From: Hemileia vastatrix
Lineage: Eukaryota > Basidiomycota > Pucciniomycetes > Pucciniales > Zaghouaniaceae
Length of the DNA: 64,000 bases
Reading direction: 5' to 3'
Assembly (NCBI GenBank): GCA_030280995.1
Contig: JASXTE010000014.1
Coordinates: 5,532,156-5,596,155, forward strand
Shown: piece after piece, positions 43,485-54,510 of the stretch
Layout: every line of letters begins with the position of its first letter
Position numbering within the stretch: position 1 is the first letter of the stretch
Made by a program: the position numbers and the translations under genes
The notes under the pieces: model-generated
Seen by the model: only the letters and a program-made list of their open reading frames with translations
Told to the model about the DNA's origin: nothing
Database searches by the model: none

Positions 43485-44207
43485 ATGTATGTCAGTTACC
43501 AACAAGACGATTGGACCACATGGCTACCATTGGCCAAATTTGCTTATAATAACTCGACTCATTCTTTGACACAAAAATCTCCTTTTGAAACTGTTTATGG
43601 AAGACATCCTCAATTCAATACAATCCATGTAGGAACTAATCATCCTGCGGAAAATTTTCTTTGAACCATATCACGACTCCAAGAGTTACTTAAATCAAAT
43701 CTGGAATTAGGGGTTCGAAGGTACAAGGAACAGGCTAACAAACATCGACAAACTGCTCCTCCTTTTAAACCAGGTGACAAAGTATGGCTCAACGCACGGA
43801 ACAATTGAACAACTCAACCATCAAAGAAACTGGCTGAAAAACGCTTGGGGCCATTCAAAATCGACTCTGAAGTCTCTAAAACTGCATTTCGACTCAAGCT
43901 ACCTCATAAATGGCGGGCTATTCACCCTGTTTTTCACGTATCTCTCCTGGAACTGGCTCGAGAAACATACATGGGCAAGAACCAACCTCCTCCAAAACCG
44001 GTCGAAGTAGAAGACCATCTAGAGTGGGAAGTAAGCCGTATTCTTGATTCAAGAATGCGCAAGGGGAAACTTCAATACCTCATGGAATGGGAAGGCTTCC
44101 TTGATGACTCAGACAAAACATCCTGGCAATCAGCCATCAATGTTTCTAACGCCTCTGAACTCCTAAAATCTTTTCATCTTAAATACCCTTTAAAACCAAA
44201 ACCTTAA
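43485..44207 (+). pseudogene. Integrase C-terminus and chromodomain of E3
   Basis: Continues in the same frame after the TGA, with two more stops before 43845. The clean end (43845-44207) has the GPY/F stretch (GPFKIDSEVSKTAFRLKLP) and a chromodomain (WEVSRILDSR, LQYLMEWEGF, SWQSAINVSNA). The chromodomain probably guides integration to marked heterochromatin; this is a family inference. Confidence 0.85.
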
Positions 44208-45062
44208 AACTCTCTTTTTCTTTTCTCTGTTTTTTTTCTTTCTTTTAAAATCTAAAACATTTTTATTTCTAAAAAATTCTTTTGTTTTCTTCTTTATTCT
44301 TTCTCTTTTCAAAAATGTTTCAATCTTCTTTTAAAAAAAAAAATAAATAAAATTAATTAAAATAAAAATAAAATAATATAAAATAAAAGTAAAAATAAAA
44401 ATAAAAAAAGTAATATAAAATAAAATAAAAACCAAATTAAAATAAAAATAAAAATAAAACAAATAAAAATAAAAAAAAACTTCTTCTCAATTTTCTATAT
44501 ACATTTTTTCTTTAAAATTTTATTTTCCTCGAAGTATCAAAATTCTTCACAAACATTACACAACCATCTTTCTCGAACTTCACTTTAAATTCTAAATCAC
44601 TTTTTTAAATTCTTCGAAACAAATTACTTCATTCTTCAAAATACTCTTAAAATTTTTTTTTGTCTCTTCTTTTCTTTCTTTTCTTTTTTCAAATAACTAA
44701 AATCCCTCAAATCTTCAATTAACAAACTTAAATAACAATTTTTTTTCCTAAATTATCCCAATCAGTTATTTCTTTCTTATTTCTTTCTTCTTACTTAATT
44801 ATTTTCTTTTTGAACTTTAAAACTAAAACTCCTTCAATCAAATATTCCTTTTTTTTTTTCTTCATTTAAACTTCTTCTTTCAAAATCTTAAAACAAATTC
44901 TATTTAAATCTTTTTTCTGTCTTTTCCTTCTTTCTCTCAAAATCTTATATAAAAAATAATAAAATAAAATAAAAAATAAATAAAATTCTAAATAAAATAA
45001 TAAAGTAAAATAATTAAATAAAAATTGTTTTTACATTCTTTTTCTTCTTTTCTCTTTTTATT
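44208..45062. other. G-depleted spacer in E3
   Basis: About 850 bp in which the plus strand is almost only T, A and C; by eye I find roughly two dozen G. It is non-coding, with poly-A/T and short AAAAT runs. It lies between the sense pol stop (44207) and the stop of the antisense gene (45063), so it would be the 3' untranslated region of both converging transcripts. Confidence 0.65.
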
Positions 45063-46013
45063 TTAAATTTTCTCTTTTATCTTCTCTCGAACCAATCCAT
45101 TCATCTTCTCCAAAATTTCCCTTATCTCCTTTCTACATTTCTCAAAATTCTCCCCCTCTCCTAACGGAATCAACTCCCCAAGTTCAAGTAACTCCTTGGC
45201 TACGTCGAAGGAAGCGGCAACAATAATTTTATCAATCTCGCCGCTGAAGTCTTCAATATATTTTGCTCGTCAAACCTGACAAGGTTTCTTCGACCAAACT
45301 TGATCGAGGGTTTCTTCGTTTTCCTCCCTCGAGGTAACAGTTGGTAATCTACCCTCCACCGCAGTGGGTCCCACAAGGGTTGCTTCCAAATTTGAAGCTT
45401 CCGTCGTAGGGGCCTCAATGATGACGTCTGAATTCTAAAACAGAATCATCAGTAATTAAAATTATGAATTATAAAAAGGTGAACTTATTTCGAAGATTGG
45501 GTCAGGCTCCAAAAACAATCTAGGAGTGACCTTCTCTGCCACCTCCCTTTCCTCTTCGTCATCTTCGATGACCACCCGTCGTTTTTTCGGGGTTTTCCTT
45601 GAGATGGGAATTTCTTCCTCCTCCTCGACGACCCCCCCCTTGTTCGCAGCCCTAGCCACCAAGATGTTCACATACTCTTCAACTTCTTCCTCATTTTTCC
45701 CCAAGGATTGATCGTCCCCAATGGACACATCCCAGATGTCCTCGACTACTTCCTTCGTCTTAGGGATCACCCAATACTTCGTCTTAGTAAACCGACTCTC
45801 AATGTCGGCATTCTTTGCTAAGGCGTCACATGCCACTCTTCTCCATCGACAAAACTCGCACTTCTGGAGAGGCCCTCGTGTCGCCGTGCTCTCCACGCAG
45901 AAATACTCCATCGACTTGCAAGCCGTGCAAGTCTTCAAAAATTTCTGTGTGACAACACCCCCATCCGCTTTAGGGTGTGGAGGCGTGGGAGTCGGTGTAG
46001 GGAAATCCGTCAT
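45063..46013 (-). pseudogene. Antisense zinc-cluster gene of E3, two exons
   Basis: Exon 1 (46013-45489) is open from ATG: Pro-rich start, six cysteines spaced CX2CX6CX12CX2CX6C (CTAC ... C ... CEFCRWRRVAC), then acidic and basic tracts (KTPKKRRVVIEDDEEE). An in-frame 54-nt intron (45488-45435) joins exon 2 (45434-45063), a Glu-rich helical segment ending EKMNGLVREKIKEKI. Exon 2 has one TGA at 45272-45270, and the intron begins AT rather than GT, so this copy is probably dead. It reads opposite to pol; its ATG lies 101 bp from the 3' LTR. Zn2Cys6-like DNA binding is inferred from spacing only. Confidence 0.6.
45435..45488 (-). other. Candidate 54-nt intron of the E3 antisense gene
   Basis: Reads ATAAGTTCACC ... 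TTACTGATGATTC ... TTTTAG. The branch-like CTGAT and the 3' AG fit fungal introns. The first base is A where GTAAGT is expected, consistent with a G-to-A mutation. Removing it joins two open frames in phase, which supports it. Confidence 0.5.
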
Positions 46014-46114
46014 AGTGATTTAAAGTAATAAAATTAAAGTAAAAGAGGAAGGGAAATTAGTGTGGGAAATATGTTTTACGCTCAACGGAGCTCACGTTCT
46101 TATACCTGGGCATC

Positions 46115-46917
46115 TGTCACGTGCCACGTGACACTCGAGGAAAAAGTAGCTCATTTAATCAATACTAAAGGGTTCAAATCCATACTCAAAGCGCAGAATG
46201 CAACTCTCCATAGCAACTGCGACTTTCCTTTGTGTACTCGCTATTCAATCGCGCTAGCCTAAAAGTCTAAATCTAAATTAGTCAATCTCTCAATAGTGTG
46301 TCTTAGTCTTTTTCCCAATAAGCGACGCACAGCGCAATAGTTAATATAATAGTACATTAAAAGGTTTATGAAATGTCTGTGGGTTATTAAGGGGTAGTGA
46401 GCATGGACGGAATGGTTAGTGAAGGATTAAGGGGTTAACGGATGTTAGTGAGGAAGGTCCAGGTGTAACGGATATATTTTAAATGGTTTGTGGTGTGCGG
46501 AATAGTGGATGAGTATGAGGTCAATGCGAGGAGGAGTAAAGGATATAAAAGGGGCTGGGTTTTTGGTTTGACATTCTTTAGAATTAAATTATAAAACGTA
46601 TTTATAGTTAATAGTGATAAAAATCTACGTGAAAATCATTATTATTGTATCTTTCTTTATTTTCTCAATAATCATATCTAAATCCTAAATCTTTGATTGT
46701 TGAGTTTCCAACCCTTCGTGAGATCTTAAGAATTTTAATATTACCGTTCAATTATATTAGAATCCTTCTCAAACATACCTCCAAGCAGTAGTTCTTCCTT
46801 TGAGTCATCTTCAAATCACTTCCTCAAACTATCCCTCTGTGCTTCGAAGAAGTATCTGAACCTTTTATCTCACTTGCAGGAACATCCTCGACCTTGTGCG
46901 TAGGTTGTCTGGTGACA
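46115..46917 (+). repeat. 3' LTR of E3 (803 bp)
   Basis: Same length as the 5' LTR. A purine run lies about 55 bp upstream (46040-46060) but none touches the LTR. Followed by the target duplication CCCAG. Confidence 0.95.
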
Positions 46918-47034
46918 CCCAGTTAGATTCACGGTCATGGAAAAAATTTACTTTTTTGCGCAAGTTGGTCCCTGCATTTGTCGTTTGTCAAAAATTTTTC
47001 AAGTCAACCATTGCTGTTTGGAAAGATCCCCAAT

Positions 47035-48229
47035 TGTTGGCCAGTCGTCTAGAAGAAGAATAAAGGATGATGGGATGTCACTGTAACTATTTTTTTAGAC
47101 AAAAAATGTGAAGAGGGTTGAACTGGTTATACTAGTAAGTCTTTTATTTTTCTCTCTTCACAAATATCAACAAACTAACTATTAAAAATCTTAAAACAAC
47201 CTTATAATTTTATTTAGTATTCAAGGGGACTGGAGCACCACAAGAAATAACAAAACATAATATAATATTTAAAATATATGATGAGTAAGTAAGTGATTAG
47301 GCTACAGGGGATTATCCAAGGCCTTTTTATAGGAAAGGGGTCCTCTGAAGCAACACAAATGAGTATTTATAAAATATTAATAAGGTAAAACAAGAATATA
47401 AAAGAATATAACTAAAATATAGATATTGAGAGAAAACCTGAAACAACTAATTAAACCCATGAATAAAAGACTAATTTTTCCACCATAGCTTCCCAAACCA
47501 GTTAATTAAAATAATGAGTAACTAAATAAGTCTGAAAAATAATAACTGTGATTAAAATAATCCAAAACAGGTATTAAAATGTTTTGTTAAGGGTTTTAAT
47601 TGAAACAAATAGAATATTTGATGCAAAAATTTTTTTAATTAATTTAATTCAATTTTAAAGGAAAATTAATGATTTTCTTTAACTATTTTAGTAACTTAAT
47701 AATTAATTAAGTTGAAACAAGTAATTAATTTAATTGTATTGTTAATTTAAAGTGAGGATTTTAATATTATTATCTTAAAAAGAAGTTTAATTTATTTAAT
47801 AAATTTGTGACACAATTAAGGTTCAAAAAAGCGCCCAATATTATTTTTTAATAAGATATTTAAGGTTTTATTTAATATATAAATTTAATTAATTAATTTA
47901 ATTACATTAAAAGTTATTGTTACACTTATAATTATAATATATGTTTATAATTAATTGATTATTAATTTAAATTTATTTAATACATAAAAAATGCACCATA
48001 ATTTATAGGATATAAAATATATCCTTCTTAATTTAAATGTATAAATAAGTTATATAACAATAAAATTAATTTAACCATTAATATATTTATATTTAATAAG
48101 ATACTTATATAATTTTTTTATGCAATAAAATATAAATTTATATACATAAAATGCATATTTTTACACCCTCTTTTGGTTCCAGTAAATTAACATTATATTT
48201 ACTGGGCTCCTGGTATAGCCTGGCTGACA
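47035..48229 (-). repeat. 5' LTR of E2 (1195 bp)
   Basis: Begins TGTTGGCCAG on the plus strand and ends TGGCTGACA. The inner side carries the primer core. TATAAAAAGG on the minus strand lies at 47322-47331. Confidence 0.88.
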
Positions 48230-48597
48230 GAGTGTGTCAATAGACCAATTTAATTTGTTATCTTTGCAGATAATAAAACAGTTAATAAAAAATGATTAAT
48301 TTTTTTCTTTTAACAGGACTCTTAATCCCTTTTTATTGGTTTGTAAAATTCATTTAATATTTAGAAAGAAACTTACTGACAGATTTTCTTTTTTAAATAT
48401 AAAAATATGGCTACATATTGTAGACCAGTTAAATCAAGTGACCACATAGAAGCATATTTTACTTTTGGAACTTATAAATTCACTTAATACCTACAAGTAA
48501 GCAATAAAATTGTCTTCAGTGGTATTGATAAATACTGATAAGACTTATTTTGAAGGTTTAAGATCTCAAATTTCAATTTTTTGATCAAATTCCACGT
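48230..48597 (+). other. Leader of E5, second part
   Basis: AT-rich and non-coding, with a few intron-like phrases (tttgcag, ttttaacag). It was continuous with 30326 before E2 inserted and with 61769 before E4 inserted. Confidence 0.6.
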
Positions 48598-49699
48598 TGT
48601 GGTTTTCCAACATTGGCGGAGCCCTTTGTTGGTCTATTTGGAATCGTTTTGATATGTCTTAAATAGCATTGTTTAATAATTGGGTGTTTTTCAGGAATTT
48701 TTTGGCAAATATTGGGACTGCCGGGATGTGGGTATTACCATTGGATATCCTTGGTTTTTCTCTATATTTTATGTCTCATTGACATTTTTCATATTCTAAG
48801 TATTTAAGGGATTATTTCTCGTTTTTCATTTTAAAAGATTGCTGTTTAATTTTTTTTTTTGCATTTTACGGGCTAACCTTAAGTCTTATGGTTGAGTGCT
48901 TAGTACCATTAGAATGGGCTAATTTTTCTCTATGTTTCATGTCTGAATGTTTTTATAGCTTAATTATGTGTTTTAAAGGTTTTAGTAGTCATAGCTTATT
49001 TTTCTAAGTATTTTGGGTATTTTTCGAGGTTTTTGGTGGTTTTCTGGCTTCAGGGTAGTCCGGATGCCTCAGGTGGTCCTCCCAACGTTGTGCAGACTGC
49101 CCGCCTTGGTGCTAGAAGGCTAAGAAGCGTTTCTAGAGGGGTTTTATGCAATTTGGTGCTCAGAAACGCCAAATTTGTTGGTGTGCATGGGCTCTTATAT
49201 AGTGGTCTGTGTGTATATAGTGAATAAGACAGTTTTTGGCAACCTTAATCATCATAAAACTATCCCGAGGTGATATCCTTGCTCCTCACTCAGTTTTTAC
49301 TCTTTTCTGGCCACAATCGGCTGTGTTTTTTGCAAAGTCAGTTCTTCATTTAACTCAACTTTGGAAACTTTTTTCTCTGGTTTAATCTTGCAAGCTATAT
49401 CAAGTATTATTGCTTTCTCTAGTGTGGATTTGCAACCTACATCAAGTATCATTTCTTTCTCTGGTGTGGACATTGGTCTACATTTCAGCTCTTTGAATTG
49501 GTAGTCTGTCTGGAGACTACTTTCTTGGCTGATCAGACAGTAAAGTGTATTGGAAAAGGGGCTTTAAACAACAGGAACCAATTTACTGTAGCAGGTAAAT
49601 CTCACTTATATTTTTCTAAAGGGACAGGGGATTTTCTCTCTGGTTTTTCTCCAACTCCCTTGGTCAAGGCCTATAGCTAGTACTATAGGATTGTCTACA
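48598..49699 (+). repeat. 5' LTR of E4 (1102 bp)
   Basis: Partner of 60667-61768 and of the E7 LTR. TATATAGTG strings near 49195-49220 could belong to its promoter, but this is weak. Confidence 0.9.
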
Positions 49700-49703
49700 T
49701 TTC

Positions 49704-49721
49704 TGGCGCTTAACGTGGGGT
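49704..49721 (+). other. Primer-binding site of E4, tRNA-Lys type
   Basis: TGGCGCTTAACGTGGGGT, four bases after the LTR. The established tRNA-Lys1,2 primer site differs at three of 18 positions (CC for TT, and the last base). Confidence 0.7.
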
Positions 49722-49791
49722 AGGACCTGCTAGTTCTTTGGAATCTCTGTTTTTTTTGGTTGGTCCTTTTTGGTGATTTTGGTCTGGAAGA

Positions 49792-50838
49792 ATGGCTTCT
49801 GGTTCATCTATTCCTGTGGTCACTGTCAGTGGGGGGGAAGGTTCTCCTGCTGTGATGGTTAGGGAGTGTGTTAGGATTAAAACTTGGGATGGTACCATGT
49901 TTAATGGGGATGATTTGAAGTGGTTTCAGGAGATATATGAAACTGCTGCTGGTGTGGATGGTGCTTCTTACCTGGACATGGTGAAGCAGATCATTTTCTT
50001 CATTGGTGATAGCGCAGTGGAGAAGGATGTTGTGGCCATGTCTGGCTACAAAAAGAGGGATTGGAAATTGCTGTGCAGGGAGATGATGGATAAATGGGGT
50101 GTCAGGTTCACTATGGTGGATCTGAACAGGGTTGTCAGTGAATGGAATTCTTATGGTGGTGTTGGTAACTTACTCAGTTACAAGAAGTTTCTGCTACAAT
50201 TTGATCCTGTGGTAGAATATTTGGTGGAAGTGGAGAAGCTGGCACATGAAAATGCTGCCAAAGATGTTTTTTGGTCTTCCCTGGCTAGAGATGTCAGGAT
50301 GGATGTGTTGAAGGAGTTGTCAAGGAAGGACTTGATGAAGACTCTTTCCAATGGGGACCAGAAGTTTCCTGACTTAGACAAGGTGAAGGAGGCTGTGGAG
50401 GCCCATTTGAAGTTATTGGCTGTGGACACCTATCAGGAGGGGTGTGCCAAGTATGTCAGCAAAGTCAGTGAGGCTTTGGCTGAAGAGGAGAGTAGATTGA
50501 AGAAAGAAGAGAAGAGTATGGTGGAGGTTCCCAAGCAGGAGAGGGACCCAGTGGTGGAGCAGTTAGCTGATCTGACAAAACAGATTCATATTTTTGTTCA
50601 GGAGGCTAAGAAGGTCAATAGGGCTCCTTCTCAGCCTAGAGATTTTGATAGGATGGCTGGTACGAGTGATCCTTGGGTCTGCTCTTATTGCAGCAGGAGG
50701 GGGCACAAGTCGAATGATTTTTGGGCTCTGAACAGAGATGTTTCAGAAGAAAGGTTGAGTTTGACGGAATGGTGTTCAAATTCCCTGATGGTTCATTTGT
50801 TAAGCCCAGTGAGGGGCAGGCTCCTGTTGATTTGGTAA
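49792..50838 (+). CDS. gag: Gag of E4 (348 codons, C-terminus frameshifted)
   Basis: Starts MASGSSIPVVTVSGGEG, 70 bases after the primer site. A capsid-like region (TWDGTMFNGDDLKWFQEIYE, WKLLCREMMDKWG, WNSYGGVGNLLSYKKFLLQF), a Lys/Glu-rich helix and a zinc knuckle from 50680 (CSYCSRRGHKSND) follow. The fourth zinc ligand is Phe instead of Cys. About 20 codons later the frame shifts; the expected continuation (VEFDGMVFKFPDGSFVKPSE) is in another frame at 50757-50860. Gag would form the particle and bind RNA, but this knuckle is incomplete. Confidence 0.8.
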   Translation: MASGSSIPVVTVSGGEGSPAVMVRECVRIKTWDGTMFNGDDLKWFQEIYETAAGVDGASYLDMVKQIIFFIGDSAVEKDVVAMSGYKKRDWKLLCREMMDKWGVRFTMVDLNRVVSEWNSYGGVGNLLSYKKFLLQFDPVVEYLVEVEKLAHENAAKDVFWSSLARDVRMDVLKELSRKDLMKTLSNGDQKFPDLDKVKEAVEAHLKLLAVDTYQEGCAKYVSKVSEALAEEESRLKKEEKSMVEVPKQERDPVVEQLADLTKQIHIFVQEAKKVNRAPSQPRDFDRMAGTSDPWVCSYCSRRGHKSNDFWALNRDVSEERLSLTEWCSNSLMVHLLSPVRGRLLLIW

Positions 50839-51546
50839 GAGAAGAAATGGTCTCAATCAGAGGAGGCCAAGGTTTGAGTAGATCCCTGATCAGGGGAAGT
50901 GTTCTGCTAAGGCAGATAAAGATGTTAAGGGAAAAGGAAAGGAGGTTAATAAAGTCTCTTTTTCTACTTCCTTTCATGGGTTGGAGTTGTATTCTTGTGG
51001 AGGACAGTCAAGTGGTGATATCTTGGCTGGTGTATATGATGTTGAAGCTGGAAAGGTGGGAAGGCCTAAGAGAAGTTCTCAGGCCCAACCAAAGCCTAAG
51101 GCTTCAAAGTGGATCCTAAGCTGAGTGCAGCCAGGAGGAAGTACAGCAAAGAGGAGCTGTACAAGATGCAGAAGGGGATTGCTGATATTGGCCCCCCCCA
51201 GTTTTGGTGCATTGGACATGAATGATGAGCCAACACCAATGGATGTTGATTCTGACTCAGAGGAGGATGTACCTTTGGCTTCATTTCCAAAGCCTGCTGG
51301 AGTTAGAGGTGTTGGTGAGGGATCTGGTTTGATTCCTGTTGATGGAAAATCTGTTGGTGGTTCTGGTCCTCAGGAGATTTCTAGGACAGAGGTAGTGAAT
51401 CCAAGGGCTCACTTTGAGAACCAGTAGTTTCTGGCCAGTTTAATGCTATGGACTCGGTTCTGAAAAGAATGAATCAAGGTCAGTTTTCCCTTTCTTATGG
51501 GGAATTGTACGCTATCAGTCCTTGGTTGGCTAATAGACAAAAATAA
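50839..51546 (+). pseudogene. Gag-protease linker of E4
   Basis: A mixture of frames. Readable text includes GQAPVDLVREEM (from 50820) and MNDEPTPMDVDSDSEEDVPL (from 51219), an acidic linker. Stops and small indels prevent one reading. No domain recognised. Confidence 0.5.
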
Positions 51547-52164
51547 TTGTTGACCAGGAGAAGGGTTTCTTCTGGGGAGGTGGAATACATTTGTGATTCT
51601 CCTGAGATGTTTGGTGAGGGGTTTGAAACTCATTTTTTTGCTCCTCTGGGTTATGTCAATGTCACTCTGAATGGCAGGGAGGCTAGGGCATTGGTGGATT
51701 CAGGCTCTCAGATTAACCTGATTTCATTGTTTGAGGCTTCTCATCTGGGCCTCCCCATCAAGAGAGTAATTGGTGGAAACTTAAGAGGGATTGGTGGATA
51801 TGTCACTTAGTTGATTGGGCCAGCTGAATTTGTAAAGCTGGATGTAGGTGGATCCTGCGGAAAGGTTCATTTTTACATTGCCAAAGGTAATGTAAAAGCT
51901 GTTTTGGGTGGACCATTCTTGATGGATTTCCAGGCAAGAATTTGTTATCAATTCGACATGAGAGACAGTTTGGAGTTGACCAGTGATGATGAGAGGAGGC
52001 TTCACTTGAGGTTATCATCTTCTGGAGATGATGGTTGGGAGACAAAGCCTGGCTTATCTTCAATGTGCCAGTGCATGGATTGTTGTAGGAGAAGAAAAGA
52101 AGTGGGTGCTGCTCTGTTTTTTTGGAGTGTGGTTCAGTCTCTAGTGAGAGTTTGTCTTTTTTAG
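51547..52164 (+). pseudogene. Retropepsin-like protease of E4
   Basis: The first part (51547-51810) contains NVTLNGREARALVDSGSQIN, with the catalytic Asp in DSGS intact, and SHLGLPI. A single TAG at 51808-51810 separates the C-terminal part in the same frame (FYIAKGNVKAVLGGPFLMDF, the LGxPFL flap-distal motif). Only a point stop breaks it. Confidence 0.78.
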
Positions 52165-53045
52165 AGTAATGAGGGCTAATTGCCCTAGTGCTACAACCTC
52201 TCCCCAAGATTAGGAAATATCAGGTTGTAGTAGGTCAGCTCCCTTGGAGATATAACAAGTGGATTTTCAACTTTCTCTTTTTGATGTTTCTCTTCTCTGC
52301 AAGTATTCTTCACGTTTTTTATCAAGTATCTGTTCTCTCTCAATATTTTCAATTATTTTCAATTCAATTTCAAAAAAGAAGATTGGCTATATATCTTTAT
52401 TGAAAGATATGCCGAAAAGCTGTGGAGTGGTGATATTGGGGTCTAAAAATAAGTCCTCCCAATTGTGCACTGCTAGGCTTTCTTCTAAGCCTTTCAAAAA
52501 CATTACCTTGGCCAAGTCTGTGAGCATTGGGGAAAACCCTGGTTATTTTTCTAGGATGGAAGAAAACACAAGAAAAGAAGATAAAAATTTCAAGATGACA
52601 TTTCAAGATAACTGAGGAAAAGTAAGAAAAAAATCTGAAGATAATCAAAAAAGAAGAAAAGAATTATTTTTTTAAAGATCATCAAGATCAATTTTTGGGC
52701 CTCCAGCATGAGGTTAAACTGCACAAATTTTTTAAGAAAGAAGATCAGCAAGATCAATTTTTGGGCCTACGGCATGAGGATAAACTGCATAATTTTAGAA
52801 GATGTGATTCACAAGATGAATCAATATTTGAAGACTTGGAAGAGGGAAGTGAGGATGAAGATGTGGAATTGTGGAAAAGTTGTGGAGTGGTGATATTGGG
52901 GAGTAAAAGTAAGTCCTCCTAATTCTTCACTGCTGGGGTTTCTTCTACACCTTTCAAAAACATTACCTGGGCCACACATGTGAGAAATGGGGAAACCCTT
53001 GGTTTTTGTTCCAGGTCTGGTGGTGAAGACTTTCTGAAGATCCCT
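52165..53045 (+). other. Duplicated, repeat-rich pol segment of E4
   Basis: A phrase of about 130 bp occurs at 52415-52545 and again at 52876-53010 (TGTGGAGTGGTGATATTGGG ... CATTACCT). Between them a 60-66 bp unit is repeated in tandem (52677-52800, atcaatttttgggcct). Frames are short. E6 is truncated before this part, so I cannot tell which arrangement is ancestral. Confidence 0.65.
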
Positions 53046-54510
53046 CAAGTGGACCGTGGAGCTGCAAAGTACAAGATGGTAGCGCAGAAGATTAGACCTG
53101 TCAATGAGCCTATTCTTGTGGGTTTGAAACCTCCTTTGAAGAGGCCTTTTTTATCAAGAAATACGTACTGCACTCCTCTGGTGAAGAGTCCTCCTGATTT
53201 TTTGAAAACAGCTCGGGTGATGGTGGAAAGGTTGAAATTTGTTATTTTGGTTCTGATGGGTAGTTGTTTGATGAGAAAAGGAAATTTTTGTTGTAAGCTA
53301 TTGTGCTCAGGGAGAGAGTGGTGGCATTTGTTGAAGAGGAAAGGGGTGTGTTTAAACACTCTTATGGGGAACCTTACTTGATTCCTGTGGTTTGTCATGA
53401 GCCTTGGCTAATTAAACCTATTCCAATTCCAGCTTCTAGTAGGGATGATTTTGTGGAGATTGTTAGGTAAAGAGTCAGGACAGGATTGTATGATCAAACA
53501 ATTTCTAGTTACTCAAGTCTGGTTTTCTGTGTTAAGAAACAGAATGGGAAGTTGAGGGTGGTGCATGATCTTAGAGCCTTGAGTAGAGTCACTATCAAGG
53601 ATGCGGGGATTCTACCAAGTGCAGAGGACTTTGTGGAAGTTTTTTCTGGAAGGGTGTGTTATGGTTTGGGAGATATTATGGGTGGTTATGATGAAAGGGA
53701 ACTTCACACTGATTCATGGCTACTCACAATGTTTGAGACTCTTCTGGGAAGATTTCAGCTCACTAGGTTGCCTCAAGGAGCAACTAATTCAGTAGCAGTA
53801 AATCAAGCTCAAATGGCTTGAATTTTACAGGATGAGGTTCCGACTCATGCTGGTATTTTTATTGATGATGGTGGAATTAAAGGACCCTCCACTTATTATG
53901 GAAATGAGGTGCTGAAGGAGAACCTAGGTATAAGTAGATTTGTTTGGGAATATGCAATTACTCTAGAGAGAGTATTGTTTAGGATTGAAGAGGCTGGTTT
54001 GACCGTTTCTGGGTCAAAGTTTTGTTGTTGTGTTCCTGCTCTGGAAATTCTGGGTCATGTTGTATGTAAGGAGGGATGGATTATGGCAAAGAAGAAAGTT
54101 AATAAAATTCAGTCATGGCCAAGGCCCAAAAATACTACTGAAGTTAGGTGATTTTTGGGAGTTTGTGTGTATGTCAGGATTTATATTAAAGATTTTTCTT
54201 TGTTGACTTCACCCTTGAGAAGGTGGACCAGGAAAGATGTGGAGTGGGAATGGACTGAAGAGTGTGAAGAGGCTTTTCAGAAATTAAAGAAGGTGGTAGG
54301 TGAAGATATTATTCTGCACAAGTTGGATTATGAAAGGGAAGCTGGAAAAATTTATCTGGAAGTGGACTCAAGTTATATTGCTGCTGGTGCTGTTTTGTCT
54401 CAGGAAGATAAATATGGGAAGGTCAGGCCAGTAAGTTATGAGTCTGTCGTATTAATGAGATGGAATCTAGGTATTCTCAGCCAAAGTTGGAATTGTGTGA
54501 TGTAGCAAAA
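53046..54510 (+). pseudogene. Reverse transcriptase and RNase H of E4
   Basis: From 53486, one frame carries VFCVKKQNGKLRVVHDLRAL, GDIMGGYDERELH, LPQGATNS and GIFIDDGGIKGPS, then thumb text and RNase H (YLEVDSSYIAAGAVLSQED). It is broken by TGA at 53819-53821 and by a stop near 54152. Upstream text (KIRPVNEPILVGLKPPLKRP) belongs to the RT N-terminus. The frame changes near 54510. The catalytic Asp pair is present as IDD. Confidence 0.82.

Larger units (their letters stand above)
38512..46917 (+). mobile_element. E3: sushi/Tf1-like chromovirus nested in E2
   Basis: Two LTRs of exactly 803 bp (38512-39314 and 46115-46917) with a perfect duplication CCCAG (38507-38511 and 46918-46922). The order is Gag, protease, RT, RNase H, integrase, chromodomain, G-poor spacer, antisense zinc-cluster gene, 3' LTR. 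LTR identity looks like 97-98% by eye, so it is younger than its host E2. A 14-nt self-complementary primer site places it with self-priming Tf1/sushi elements. Protease has lost its catalytic Asp, and at least five stops break pol. Confidence 0.95.
30327..48229 (-). mobile_element. E2: gypsy chromovirus-like element, old, carries E3
   Basis: Same gene order as E1 on the minus strand. LTRs are 30327-31590 and 47035-48229. The flanks GAGTC (30322-30326) and GAGTG (48230-48234) form a 5-bp duplication with one change. Removing E3 leaves about 9.5 kb. The LTRs differ by roughly 10% by eye and the coding region has stops and frameshifts throughout, so E2 is much older than E1. The RT catalytic box is YIND instead of YIDD. 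Confidence 0.88.
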
